64,000 nucleotides of DNA from an uncultured Porphyromonas sp. (GCA_934364985.1 CAKRMU010000004.1:100529-164528), one strand, 5' to 3'; shown: positions 19,101-27,787, counted from the first letter of the stretch. A program made the numbers and translations. The notes: generated by a model from the letters alone, not told the origin.

Positions 19101-20453
19101 ATGGCAAAGAAGAATTATGTACTTGATACCAATGTAATCCTCCACGATTACAAGTGTGTTGAGAATTTTCAGGACAACAATGTCTACATCCCTATAACCG
19201 TATTGGAGGAGGTAGATAAGTTCAAAAAGGGCTACGAGCAAATCAATTTTAACGCCCGTGCTTTTACGCGTATACTTGACGATAAAATAGGAGAAGCAGA
19301 GAAAAAGACCAAGACTAAAGGTATAAAGATAGACGATAACGGCATCCAGATTAATGCTGATGGCGGTAAGGTCTTTGTCCTAACAAACGGACAGCATCAC
19401 CCTAAAGTCGCCGAGGTGTTTAGACAAGAGCTTAATGATCACCGAATACTCTCTGTCGCCCTCACCCTCGCAGATAGCTCTAATTTTCCCACCATATTGG
19501 TTACTAAGGATGTCAATCTTCGGATAAAGGCGATATCTTTAGGCTTAGTGGCAGAGGATTATACTACGGATCAAGTAGATGTGGAGGATATCTTTGCTCA
19601 CAATTACTCTGAGGTAGAGGTTGATGACACAAGCCTCATCGATAATATCTACATTTCAAAGGGTCAGGGTGTTGAAATCAGTGAGGTGACATTGCCATTC
19701 ACGCCAATTCCTAATCAGACATTCGTATTAAAGAGCCCACAGAGCACAGCCCTCGTTAGGGTCGATAACACTGCAGAGCGGATAAAGGTTATTGACAAAA
19801 AAACATTCAGTGGGATCACACCACGTAATGCCGAACAGACGATGGCTTTTGACCTCCTTTCAGATAAATCCTTATCTCTGATAGGACTAACGGGTACTGC
19901 AGGGACAGGCAAAACCCTTTTAGCATTAGCCGCAGCCTTAGCTCAGGCCGACGATTATCAGCAGATCCTTTTGGCAAGACCTATTGTGTCACTTGCCAAT
20001 AAAGATCTTGGCTTCCTACCGGGCGACTATAAGCAGAAAGTGATGCCCTATATGCAACCACTTTTTGACAATCTCAATGTGATTAAAGCCCAGTTTAGTG
20101 ACGGTTCGGCACAAGCACGAAAGATAGAGGACATGCTATCAAGTGAGAAATTAGTCATTGAGGCTTTGGCATATATCAGAGGACGAAGCCTTTCAAACGT
20201 TATTTGCATTATCGACGAAGCACAAAATCTTACACCCCAAGAAATCAAAACGGTTATTACAAGAGCAGGCGAGAATACTCGTATGATATTTACAGGTGAT
20301 GTCCACCAAATAGATAGTCCATACTTAGATACCCGTAGCAATGGATTAGCATATATGATCGAGAGGATGCGTGGGGAGGAATTCTTTGGGCATGTCAATC
20401 TCGTGCAAGGTGAACGTTCGCTTTTAAGTGATGTGGCTGCTCGCAAGCTTTAA
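19101..20453 (+). CDS. PIN domain-PhoH family ATPase
   Basis: A 450-aa fusion of an N-terminal PIN nuclease domain (DTNVILHD near residue 8, conserved acidic residues around VLEEVDKFKKG and ILVTKDVNLR) and a C-terminal PhoH-like ATPase. Walker A is GLTGTAGTGKT near 262, Walker B VICIIDEAQN near 370, and the sensor-like MIFTGDVHQID follows. The architecture matches PhoH2/YlaK-type proteins, described elsewhere as RNA-acting helicase-nucleases. Despite the name, a phosphate-starvation role is not established here. It is followed after 31 bases by the carboxyltransferase gene, so the two may be co-transcribed. Confidence 0.9.
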   Translation: MAKKNYVLDTNVILHDYKCVENFQDNNVYIPITVLEEVDKFKKGYEQINFNARAFTRILDDKIGEAEKKTKTKGIKIDDNGIQINADGGKVFVLTNGQHHPKVAEVFRQELNDHRILSVALTLADSSNFPTILVTKDVNLRIKAISLGLVAEDYTTDQVDVEDIFAHNYSEVEVDDTSLIDNIYISKGQGVEISEVTLPFTPIPNQTFVLKSPQSTALVRVDNTAERIKVIDKKTFSGITPRNAEQTMAFDLLSDKSLSLIGLTGTAGTGKTLLALAAALAQADDYQQILLARPIVSLANKDLGFLPGDYKQKVMPYMQPLFDNLNVIKAQFSDGSAQARKIEDMLSSEKLVIEALAYIRGRSLSNVICIIDEAQNLTPQEIKTVITRAGENTRMIFTGDVHQIDSPYLDTRSNGLAYMIERMRGEEFFGHVNLVQGERSLLSDVAARKL

Positions 20454-20484
20454 GTACATAATTATTATATTATACAATTGAGAA

Positions 20485-22344
20485 ATGAAAAAGAAGGCGG
20501 TTAAGTTTAGTCTCGTGTACCGAGATATGTTCCAGAGCTCAGGTAAATATCAGCCTCGAGCCGACCAGTTGGCACGTGTAGCTCCAGCAATAGTGGAGAT
20601 GGGCTGTTTCTCTCGTGTGGAGACTAATGGCGGTGCTTTTGAGCAAGTGCAGCTTCTTTATGGCGAAAATCCGAACAAGGCAGTAAGGGCATTTACCAAA
20701 ACATTTAACGAAGCTGGCATACAGACGCATATGCTTGATCGTGGACTGAATGCACTACGTATGTATCCTGTGCCTGCCGATGTGCGGAAGCTAATGTACA
20801 AAGTAAAGAAAGCACAAGGTACAGATATTACACGTATCTTCTGTGGTCTTAATGACGTGCGGAATATTATTCCTTCCATTCAATATGCCAAAGAAGCAGG
20901 GATGATTCCCCAAGCTTCGCTTTGTATCACACACTCTCCGATCCATACTGCAGAGTATTATACCAATATCGCATTCCAGCTAATTGACGCAGGTGCTCCT
21001 GAGATTTGCTTAAAGGATATGGCTGGTATTGGTCGTCCTACGGTCTTGGGACAGATCGTCAAAGCTATCAAAGATCGTAACCCGGAAGTCATAGTGCAGT
21101 ACCACGGACATTCAGGTCCTGGTTTCTCCCCTGCGTCAATGCTTGAGGTGGCAAGGGCAGGTGTTGATTACATCGATTGTGCGGTTGAGCCTTTAGCTTG
21201 GGGTAAAATCCACCCTGATGTTATTACCATACAAGCAATGCTTAAAGCTGATGGTTTTGATGTCCCAGAGATAAATATGAATGCCTATATGAAGGTAAGA
21301 TCTCTAACCCAAGAGTTCCTCGACGACTTCCTTGGTTATTTTACTAACTTCGGGAACCTTCAGTCTTCATCTTTGCTTGTTGGCTGTGGTCTTCCAGGCG
21401 GAATGATGGGGTCAATGATGGCGGATCTCAAGGGTATCCACTCCGCAATCAATATGTATCATAGGCAGAATAACGAACCAGAGATTTCAATAGACGAATT
21501 AATGGTTAAGCTATTCCAGGAAGTAGAGTATGTTTGGCCTAAACTCGGTAACCCACCATTGGTAACACCATTCAGTCAGTATGTCAAGAATGTTGCACTG
21601 ATGAATGTGTTTAACATGGAGCGAGGGGAAGGTCGTTGGCAAGCTATTGATAAGAATACTTGGGGTATGATTACGGGTAAATCCGGTAAATTACCAGGCA
21701 CTTTGGATCCAGAGATTGTGCAACTTGCTAAAGAAAAAGGAGAGGAGTTTACCGATGCTAATCCTCAAAGTTATTATCCTGATGAGCTGGATAAGTTCCG
21801 CAAGATTATGGACGAAGAGGGTTGGGATTATGGTCCTGACGATGAGGAGTTATTTGAATTAGCGATGCACGAGCAGCAGTATCGCGATTATAAGAGTGGT
21901 GTAGCTAAGGAGCGTTTTGAGGCGGATTTGGCTAAACTTAAAGCTGAAAAGCAGGCTAAAGAAGGGTATACTGCAGAGGATGTTAAGGCCTTGCAACGTG
22001 CTAATTATATCCCGGTTACGGCTCCTGCGAGTGGGCAAGTCTTCTGGGAGCTTGACTTCCAAGACCAATCGGCTGCACCTGCTATTGGTACTTCTTACAG
22101 GGCAGGTAGCAAGATGTGTATTATCCAGACAAATATGCTCTATTCTGTGGATATCTGTGCTGGTATTTCGGGAAGAATCCGAGAGATTGTTGCAGATCAG
22201 GGAGCTCAAGTGCGGAAGGGCGATGTGATTGCATACATGGATGAGTGCACTGACTTTCTGCCACCAGAAGAGGCAAAAAAGGAATATATTAAGCGTGTAG
22301 ATAAAGCTCCTTTTGAACCAAAAGAGGCTATTAACAAGAAGTAA
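20485..22344 (+). CDS. Oxaloacetate decarboxylase alpha / pyruvate carboxylase B-like carboxyltransferase with degenerate biotinyl domain
   Basis: A 619-aa protein with an HMG-CoA-lyase-like carboxyltransferase barrel. CFSRVETNGGAFEQ, CLKDMAGIGRP (the catalytic lysine loop) and QYHGHSGPG (metal ligands) are visible. The barrel is followed by a helical linker and a C-terminal lipoyl/biotinyl-like fold (about 535-605, VTAPASGQVF to KGDVIAYM). The expected biotin-acceptor motif MKM is replaced: the aligned residues read NMLY, with Leu552 where the lysine should be. The domain therefore cannot carry biotin in the normal way. If active, the enzyme must use a biotin carrier encoded elsewhere. Likely role is carboxyl transfer between oxaloacetate and pyruvate in energy metabolism. 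OadB/OadG-type partners are absent from the window. Confidence 0.85.
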   Translation: MKKKAVKFSLVYRDMFQSSGKYQPRADQLARVAPAIVEMGCFSRVETNGGAFEQVQLLYGENPNKAVRAFTKTFNEAGIQTHMLDRGLNALRMYPVPADVRKLMYKVKKAQGTDITRIFCGLNDVRNIIPSIQYAKEAGMIPQASLCITHSPIHTAEYYTNIAFQLIDAGAPEICLKDMAGIGRPTVLGQIVKAIKDRNPEVIVQYHGHSGPGFSPASMLEVARAGVDYIDCAVEPLAWGKIHPDVITIQAMLKADGFDVPEINMNAYMKVRSLTQEFLDDFLGYFTNFGNLQSSSLLVGCGLPGGMMGSMMADLKGIHSAINMYHRQNNEPEISIDELMVKLFQEVEYVWPKLGNPPLVTPFSQYVKNVALMNVFNMERGEGRWQAIDKNTWGMITGKSGKLPGTLDPEIVQLAKEKGEEFTDANPQSYYPDELDKFRKIMDEEGWDYGPDDEELFELAMHEQQYRDYKSGVAKERFEADLAKLKAEKQAKEGYTAEDVKALQRANYIPVTAPASGQVFWELDFQDQSAAPAIGTSYRAGSKMCIIQTNMLYSVDICAGISGRIREIVADQGAQVRKGDVIAYMDECTDFLPPEEAKKEYIKRVDKAPFEPKEAINKK

Positions 22345-22378
22345 TAACTTGACACAACATTAAGTTATACCCCCATAC

Positions 22379-22415
22379 CCAGTCCTTGTCTCTCGGGATG
22401 AGGACTGGTTTTTTT
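22379..22415 (+). terminator. Rho-independent terminator directly before kinase start
   Basis: CCAGTCCT (22379-22386) pairs with AGGACTGG (22401-22408), followed by TTTTTTT to 22415. Only four bases separate the T-tract from the ATG of the next gene, which is unusual for a simple terminator. Confidence 0.85.
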
Positions 22416-22419
22416 CATT

Positions 22420-23148
22420 ATGGATAAGATATTCATTCAGAATAAGTATCGCTTAGATTTCACTCCGCTTTTTGAGGATATTGAGCATATTTTTGAGAAA
22501 AATGGCGAAGTGATTTACCATGAGCGTAATACTATCAAAGTCTTCGAGTGGTCCAGTCATTTGATTAATGTCAAAAAATTTGCCGTACCTCACCCTATTA
22601 ATCGCTTCGTTTATCGTTATTTGAGAAAACCAAAGTGTGTTCGAGCATTAACGTATGCCCTTAGATTGCAGACGTTAGGTATACCCACGCCCGAACCCAT
22701 TGGTTACCTCGTCAGGTACAGGGGGATAGAGATTGCTGAAAGCTATTTGGTAACTCTTCAATCGCCATTGGGGCGTAATTTTTACGAATTTGACGAAGGA
22801 GGTGTATCGGGTCGCGAAGATATCATCAATGGATTGGCACATTTTGCTGCTGAAATGCACGATAAAGGTGTGGTACATCTTGACTTTTCGCCAGGAAATA
22901 TCCTATTCGATAAAAATCAATTGGGCGAATGGGAGTATACGATCGTTGATATCAATCGGATGAAGTTTGCTCCTGTCTCTTTGCGTGAGGGCTGTGCAAA
23001 CCTCCAAAGGTTATGGGGAGGGCTTGACTTTTTGCGTATTCTCGCTAATGGTTATGCCGAAGCTCGAGGTGCTGATCCCGATGTCGTTTATGATACTATT
23101 CTGCACTATCATTCACAATTCTGGCGTGGATATAATCGCTGGTATTAG
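22420..23148 (+). CDS. Kdo/WaaP-type lipopolysaccharide core kinase
   Basis: A 242-aa protein with the small protein-kinase-like fold of the Kdo kinase/WaaP/InaA group. INVKKFAVPHPINRF near residues 50-64 holds the nucleotide-binding lysine. VVHLDFSPGNILF (about 150-162) is the catalytic loop with Asp and Asn in HxDxxxxN, and YTIVDINRMKF carries the metal-binding Asp of the DFG equivalent. It most likely phosphorylates Kdo or core sugar of LPS on the cytoplasmic side, which is inference from family. ATG 22420 gives a full-length family N-terminus but lies five bases past a terminator and has no visible Shine-Dalgarno sequence or own promoter. It converges with cbiZ, leaving 12 bases between them. 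Confidence 0.82.
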   Translation: MDKIFIQNKYRLDFTPLFEDIEHIFEKNGEVIYHERNTIKVFEWSSHLINVKKFAVPHPINRFVYRYLRKPKCVRALTYALRLQTLGIPTPEPIGYLVRYRGIEIAESYLVTLQSPLGRNFYEFDEGGVSGREDIINGLAHFAAEMHDKGVVHLDFSPGNILFDKNQLGEWEYTIVDINRMKFAPVSLREGCANLQRLWGGLDFLRILANGYAEARGADPDVVYDTILHYHSQFWRGYNRWY

Positions 23149-23160
23149 GAAGTCTGGTTG

Positions 23161-24309
23161 CTATTTATTCAGCTCCCCATATAGTTGATACGCAAAAGCC
23201 TTAATGAGTTTTTCCACGATGCCCTTGTATCCTTTACTCTGCGAAAGTTGCTTGTATTCCTGTTGTTGCGAAATCAGCGTGATATATTTCTCTGCCAAAA
23301 TAGTCAGAGTCTCATCTGTAATTATTCCCCACTTATTTTGATCGCATAGGTGAAGTACGGATGCCATAATTCCTACCAATCGATTGTCCTGATCTAAACT
23401 ACTTAAAACGTTATTGAGCAATTTAGCATCGACTTTCTGCGGAAATAGATGCTGAAAACTGTCTACAATACGCTGACGTGTTATCCCATATCTGCCTCCT
23501 TGCCATTCTATTGAGGATTGTCGTTGAGCATTCATACCCGATTGCTTATTTAGGGCATCGCGTAGAGCTTCAATCGTAGCTTCGCCAATCATTTCTCCCA
23601 AAATAACGTGTTTGCCGGCATCAAATAACTCAACTTCAGACTCTTCATTGCAGACAGCTACGATGGTATCTGTTCCAGACCCCGTTGCGATACCTTCGGA
23701 ATAACGACTTCCAGCCATCAGTTCCTGCAAAACTACAGTTTTCGCTTCGGTAGCTGTCACCAATACCCGTGTAAGTACTCCGCCATCAAGGTGGGCATTG
23801 ATGAATATCATCATGTTAATGGTCCCAGGAGCAGGGAGGATGTCTTTGTGTTCAAACTCGTTGTATGTGGCTTTATCACCCGCTCTTCCTCCGTTAACAT
23901 CTATTCCAGCAGTGGCGACTACCATCACTTCTACATTGTGGTAGCAACGAGAAGCGACACCATAGTTTTCAATACGTGCCGCCGTATTCATCCCCACCGT
24001 TGTATCAAGTGGTAAACCTAAGTTGCGACACAATCCCTGATAGTATTCCCTCAGGTTATTCTCCTGCATAGGGCAATTTATCTTTTCGACAACCTCTCTC
24101 CGTTTGCTACAGCTATTATTGAAGATAAATTGTATGTCGTCACGGGTGCCACCATTGATGCTTGAGGAACTCACGACTTTTCGCCTCCCAAGCAGCTCGA
24201 TGACTAAGCTATCTCTGTACAAATAACACGGATCGCCTATGGCGGTGTTGAATAGCAAAAGTGCTTCGTTGCGGATAAAGCCGTTTAGATGTTGTGTACT
24301 AAAACCCAT
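23161..24309 (-). CDS. cbiZ: Adenosylcobinamide amidohydrolase, long form
   Basis: CbiZ removes the aminopropanol arm from adenosylcobinamide to give adenosylcobyric acid, allowing salvage of incomplete or foreign corrinoids. The catalytic domain spans roughly residues 100-240 with family blocks MVVATAGIDVNGGRAGD, PGTINMMIFINAHLDGG, VLVTATEAKTVVLQEL and IATGSGTDTIVAVCN. The first 95 residues (RRKVVSSSSINGG) also fit CbiZ. About 140 C-terminal residues (from RQSSIEWQGGRYG) have no counterpart I recognise, so at 382 aa it is longer than a bare CbiZ domain. The window also encodes B12-dependent glutamate mutase, the likely consumer. A -7 element lies upstream. No cobalamin riboswitch was recognised. 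Confidence 0.85.
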   Translation of the reverse strand: MGFSTQHLNGFIRNEALLLFNTAIGDPCYLYRDSLVIELLGRRKVVSSSSINGGTRDDIQFIFNNSCSKRREVVEKINCPMQENNLREYYQGLCRNLGLPLDTTVGMNTAARIENYGVASRCYHNVEVMVVATAGIDVNGGRAGDKATYNEFEHKDILPAPGTINMMIFINAHLDGGVLTRVLVTATEAKTVVLQELMAGSRYSEGIATGSGTDTIVAVCNEESEVELFDAGKHVILGEMIGEATIEALRDALNKQSGMNAQRQSSIEWQGGRYGITRQRIVDSFQHLFPQKVDAKLLNNVLSSLDQDNRLVGIMASVLHLCDQNKWGIITDETLTILAEKYITLISQQQEYKQLSQSKGYKGIVEKLIKAFAYQLYGELNK

Positions 24310-24327
24310 AACTTTTCATTTTGGATA

Positions 24328-24335
24328 CAAATGTA
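24328..24335 (-). promoter_or_regulatory. -7 element for cbiZ
   Basis: Minus-strand TACATTTG, matching TAnnTTTG, 19 bases before the start codon, so the transcript leader would be very short. That argues against a riboswitch in this leader. Confidence 0.45.
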
Positions 24336-24376
24336 GGCATAATTTAAGATTAAACCTATATCGAAGTTCATGGACT

Positions 24377-24462
24377 GAGATACCCTAAATACGCCACAGC
24401 GAATACCCTATATTTGCTTGAGCGTATTCAGGGGATTTGTTTTACCAAATATAGGGTATTCG
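24377..24462. repeat. 23-nt-period palindromic repeat array, locus 3 (4 units)
   Basis: Units start at 24377, 24400, 24423 and 24446 with spacers CCACAG, CTTGAG and TTTTAC (the last breaks the YYNNRR rule). Units 2 and 4 are perfect 17-nt reverse complements (24400-24416 against 24446-24462). It lies in the 527-base divergent gap between cbiZ and the first FKBP gene. The same gap holds two promoters, a CTTTGTG/CACAAAG hairpin near 24592-24608 and a possible transposase remnant. Confidence 0.87.
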
Positions 24463-24510
24463 TTTTCACGAAATGTATACCATACACGTATGGAGTTGTG
24501 TGACAACGCT

Positions 24511-24735
24511 CTAAAGGGGAATCAGGAGAAACGGTTTTCGGATTCCTATTTCACGACCGATGGCTATCGCTACTTGACCTTTTGAATAACCCTCTTTGTG
24601 CTGCACAAAGGGATGGGTCGCATGGATGGTAATCGTCACGATCGATTTAAAAATTATCCCGTGAGATTTCGTTAAGACGCTATCAGTACAAGTGTTAATG
24701 CAATGAATAATAGCGTTATGTAGCTCCCCTGACAA
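24511..24735 (-). pseudogene. Possible IS30-type transposase N-terminal remnant
   Basis: A 74-codon minus-strand frame whose C-terminal part reads QHKEGYSKGQVAIAIGREIG. This resembles the helix-turn-helix of IS30-family transposases (pattern: KxGYSxxxIAxxIGR...ISRE), but the frame then ends and no DDE domain follows. No inverted repeats or target duplication were found. It could be a decayed insertion fragment or a chance frame. It is not a functional gene. Confidence 0.2.
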
Positions 24736-24778
24736 GAGTTACTCCTATTGAAAAGTCTTATTATTGGCGTTTTTTATC

Positions 24779-24786
24779 TATCTTTG
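24779..24786 (+). promoter_or_regulatory. -7 element for FKBP pair
   Basis: TATCTTTG matches TAnnTTTG, 51 bases before ATG 24837. No -33 element at the right distance. Confidence 0.45.
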
Positions 24787-24836
24787 CAAAGATTGTATTG
24801 AATGACGATTACGTAGATATTAATTGTTGAGTAATA

Positions 24837-25421
24837 ATGGATAAACTAAGTTATGCTATCGGCTTAAGCATTGGTCACAATTTTAAGGCCGATGGGATGA
24901 AGATAGCGACTCCTGAGGATTTTACTCAGGGTGTCGTGGATGTTTTGGAGGGGCGTGAACCCAAGATCAGTATGGAGGAGACGCAACAATTGGTAAAAAC
25001 CTATTTGGATAACCTTCACGCTGAGAGGATGGAGCTGAATATGAAAGCTGGTGCTGAGTATCAGATGATTAATGGCAATAAAGACGGAGTGACGACACTC
25101 CCATCGGGTGTCCAGTACGAAGTGCTGGTTAAGGGGGATGGTAAGACGCCAAAGCTGACAGATAAAGTTAGGTGTCACTACCATGGTACCTTGATTAATG
25201 GCGTGGTCTTTGATAGCTCGGTAGAGAGGGGCGAACCTGCAGTCTTCCCTGTCAATGGTGTGATCACCGGATGGCAGGAGGTGCTACAGCTGATGCCGGT
25301 AGGGTCTAAATGGCGTGTAACGATTCCATACCAGCATGCCTATGGGGAGCGTGGCGCAGGTCAGATGATTGAGCCTTATAGTACGCTTATTTTTGATATT
25401 GAGCTTTTAGGTATAGAGTAA
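24837..25421 (+). CDS. FKBP-type peptidyl-prolyl isomerase, no signal peptide
   Basis: A 194-aa protein with an FKBP_N-like helical dimerisation region (1-80, MDKLSYAIGLSIGHNFKADG) and a FKBP catalytic domain (about 95-194: DKVRCHYHGTLINGVVFDSS, ending STLIFDIELLGIE). VTIPYQHAYGERGAG contains conserved active-site tyrosine and alanine positions. It lacks a signal peptide, so it should be cytosolic, in contrast to the lipoprotein paralogue that starts 31 bases downstream. The two look like a tandem duplication with different destinations. Confidence 0.9.
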   Translation: MDKLSYAIGLSIGHNFKADGMKIATPEDFTQGVVDVLEGREPKISMEETQQLVKTYLDNLHAERMELNMKAGAEYQMINGNKDGVTTLPSGVQYEVLVKGDGKTPKLTDKVRCHYHGTLINGVVFDSSVERGEPAVFPVNGVITGWQEVLQLMPVGSKWRVTIPYQHAYGERGAGQMIEPYSTLIFDIELLGIE

Positions 25422-25451
25422 GGTAAGTAACAATATATACATTAATTAACG

Positions 25452-26303
25452 ATGAAAAGAACATTTATTGCTGTTGCTTCAGCACTTGTAAGTGTCATGC
25501 TATTGCTCTCTTCTTGTGGAGCTAAAGCAAAAAAAGCTGATTTTAGTAAGAATGATGTGGATAGTGCTTCGTACGCTATCGGTTTCCTTAATGGTGCACA
25601 GTACCTTAACTATCTTCAGCAGGATTCAACTATCAATGTTGACGAACTTATTCAAGGTTTTGTCGATGCTGCATACCAAAAAGGTGGCAAAACAGCCTCC
25701 TATATGCAGGGTTATGGTATAGGCGAGAATTTCCGTAGGGCTTCTGAGTCTGATACCACTGTCTATCTTGATAATCTCATTGCAGGTTTTACTGATGCTC
25801 TAAAGGAAAAGGCTTTGATCAATCAAGAGCAGGCTAATAGTATCATGGAGAAGTACCAAGCTAAGATGCAACAGAAGCAGCTTGAGGAGCAACAAAAAGC
25901 TGCTCAAGAGCAGATAGATGCTGAGAAAAAGGTACTTGATGAGCTCGCTAATGATTCAGATATACAGAAGACTGAGAGCGGTCTTATGTACAAGATTACT
26001 GAGCTTGGGACAGGTGTTAAACCAGCAGCAACGGATACAGTGACTGTACACTATAAAGGTACAGATGTTATGGGTAATGTTTTCGACTCTTCTTATGATA
26101 GGGATGAGCCTGCTACATTCCCTCTTGATGGCGTTATCGCTGGTTGGACCGAAGGATTCCAATTAATGCCTGAAGGCTCTACCTTCACCCTGTGGATCCC
26201 TGGTAGCCTTGCTTATGGTGAAGCCGGTACTGACGGTTATGGTCGTCCAACTGGTTTACTTAAGTTTGAGTGCCAATTAATCAAAGTATCTCCAAGGAAG
26301 TAA
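25452..26303 (+). CDS. FKBP-type peptidyl-prolyl isomerase lipoprotein
   Basis: A 283-aa secreted paralogue of the preceding gene. The N-terminus is a lipoprotein signal peptide with lipobox LLSSC (Cys23), so it is anchored to a membrane facing the periplasm or surface. Residues 30-140 are the FKBP_N dimerisation helices, followed by a glutamine-rich coiled coil (QQKQLEEQQKAAQEQIDAE). The FKBP domain fills about 170-283 (VTVHYKGTDVMGNVFDSSYD, LWIPGSLAYGEAG). It resembles Mip/FkpA folding factors. The unit is closed by the terminator at 26321. Confidence 0.92.
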   Translation: MKRTFIAVASALVSVMLLLSSCGAKAKKADFSKNDVDSASYAIGFLNGAQYLNYLQQDSTINVDELIQGFVDAAYQKGGKTASYMQGYGIGENFRRASESDTTVYLDNLIAGFTDALKEKALINQEQANSIMEKYQAKMQQKQLEEQQKAAQEQIDAEKKVLDELANDSDIQKTESGLMYKITELGTGVKPAATDTVTVHYKGTDVMGNVFDSSYDRDEPATFPLDGVIAGWTEGFQLMPEGSTFTLWIPGSLAYGEAGTDGYGRPTGLLKFECQLIKVSPRK

Positions 26304-26320
26304 TCTTTCCTATTTCTATA

Positions 26321-26358
26321 AAGGTGGTTAGTAGGATTTCTTACTAACCACCTTTTTT
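26321..26358 (+). terminator. Terminator between FKBP gene and alpha/beta hydrolase
   Basis: Perfect 13-bp stem (26321-26333 with 26342-26354) followed by TTTTTT on the plus strand. The hydrolase gene converges on it from the right and may use it too, with a weaker U-tract. Confidence 0.88.
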
Positions 26359-26362
26359 ATTA

Positions 26363-27730
26363 TTATAACTTACTAAGCCAATCGTTTATTATTGAGAGGA
26401 CCTTTTCTGAGAATCCTGGCTTGAGTAGCCAATATTCTTGCGGTAGTCCTGTATTAGCTTGAACGAATAAATGGTTGAGCCCCTCCACTTCATGTATCGT
26501 AACGCTCCTTGATTTCGTGGCTAATGTCTGTATCGCATTTAGGTTTGTATCGGCTTTTACCTGAGTGTCCTTTGACCCATTAATTGCGAGAATAGGGCAG
26601 ACGATATAGGGTAAGTATTGTGCAGGATTAGTACGAAGGAAGTTTTTATAATAGGGTGATGTGATGGAATTAAGCGTCGCTTGAAAATATTGCTCCCCTC
26701 GCATCATCTCGCCTATTGACTGCTGTTGTTCGTCCTTTACAAGTGGAATAACAGCGTCTATATATTTCACAAATTGGATTGAGTCTTCTTGCCTCGTTGT
26801 GGTGTTGAAGGCTATCTCTTGGAATACTGCTGAGGTAATTCTACCGAAGGCTTCTGCTCTTTCTTCTTTGATTAGGTAGCTCATCATCACTTTATTTTGA
26901 TATACCACAGTCTCTATACCATTTACTCCGGGTGCTGCGAGTAGTATGATAAAGTCTGTAGTGAATGGCTCTTCTGCAGCTATCATTTCTGCAATTAATC
27001 CGCCCTCACTATGTCCAATAATACCTACTTTTTGATATTGTAGTGTGTCGCGAAGGTATTCAATAGCGGCTTTGGCATCTGTCTTAAAATCGTTGATCAT
27101 AGCTGCCTTATATGTGCCGTTTGACGCTCCAATTCCTCTTTTATCGTAGCGTAGTACAGTAAATCCCTCTTTTGTAAGGTAGTCAGCAATATCGTATAGA
27201 GGCTGGTGTGGTCCTATCTTACTATCCCTATTATTGGGGCCACTACCAGCTACCAATACTATGGCGATGGGTTTCTCAATGGTTCGAGGCGTTGTTAAGG
27301 TGCCAGAGAGGGTAATATCTCCAGATGAAAATGTTATCTCTTTTGTATTATATGGAAGATCCGGAAGCTTTCTAATGTATTCTCCTCGAGTAAGGACAAG
27401 AGGTAAAAACTTTCCATTCTGAGCAAATAGCCCTCTAATGGTATCATTTGCCATAGTCCCTTGATAGCGAGCTGTGATGTACTTACTTTCGAAGCTAAGG
27501 ACATTTGTAGCACTATCATAGGATAGAGTATCAATAGTGATCCCATTGGCATTTTGTTCGGGGCTATCTAATGTCGCTGTATAGCTATTATCTGAAGGTG
27601 AAATGTGCAATACGATGGGAAGCTGGTAGTACTTCGTCAGCCGTATTGCTCCATGCCACGTGCCTGATATTTGTGCATACCCACCAATGGGTATAAATAG
27701 TAGCAGTAGAATAATTATCTTTAGTCTCAT
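26363..27730 (-). CDS. Exported alpha/beta hydrolase
   Basis: A 455-aa secreted hydrolase of the kind annotated as dienelactone hydrolase-like or S9-related in Bacteroidota. The start is chosen at ATG 27730 (MRLKIIILLLLFIPIGGYAQ), which gives a clean signal peptide. The frame extends seven codons further without benefit. An N-terminal beta-rich domain (20-125) precedes the fold, with oxyanion-region VAGSGPNNRD near 160 and nucleophile Ser241 in GHSEGG. Likely acid is in INGSKDTQ (near 405) and histidine in EGLNHLF (near 425). Substrate unknown. Confidence 0.82.
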   Translation of the reverse strand: MRLKIIILLLLFIPIGGYAQISGTWHGAIRLTKYYQLPIVLHISPSDNSYTATLDSPEQNANGITIDTLSYDSATNVLSFESKYITARYQGTMANDTIRGLFAQNGKFLPLVLTRGEYIRKLPDLPYNTKEITFSSGDITLSGTLTTPRTIEKPIAIVLVAGSGPNNRDSKIGPHQPLYDIADYLTKEGFTVLRYDKRGIGASNGTYKAAMINDFKTDAKAAIEYLRDTLQYQKVGIIGHSEGGLIAEMIAAEEPFTTDFIILLAAPGVNGIETVVYQNKVMMSYLIKEERAEAFGRITSAVFQEIAFNTTTRQEDSIQFVKYIDAVIPLVKDEQQQSIGEMMRGEQYFQATLNSITSPYYKNFLRTNPAQYLPYIVCPILAINGSKDTQVKADTNLNAIQTLATKSRSVTIHEVEGLNHLFVQANTGLPQEYWLLKPGFSEKVLSIINDWLSKL

Positions 27731-27755
27731 AATGATTTGTAGATAAAACACAAAA

Positions 27756-27787
27756 AGGTTATATGACTATTACGCCATATAACCTTA
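27756..27787 (-). terminator. Terminator of ferredoxin gene
   Basis: AAGGTTATATG (27756-27766) pairs with CATATAACCTT (27777-27787). Read on the minus strand it is followed by TTTTTGTGTTTT, so it ends the ferredoxin transcript. Confidence 0.85.

Noticed and set aside
24310..24836. Cobalamin riboswitch ahead of cbiZ, and likewise ahead of glmS (36969-37080)
   Set aside because: I looked for a B12-box-like conserved core on the minus strand and saw none. The cbiZ leader implied by its -7 element is also too short.
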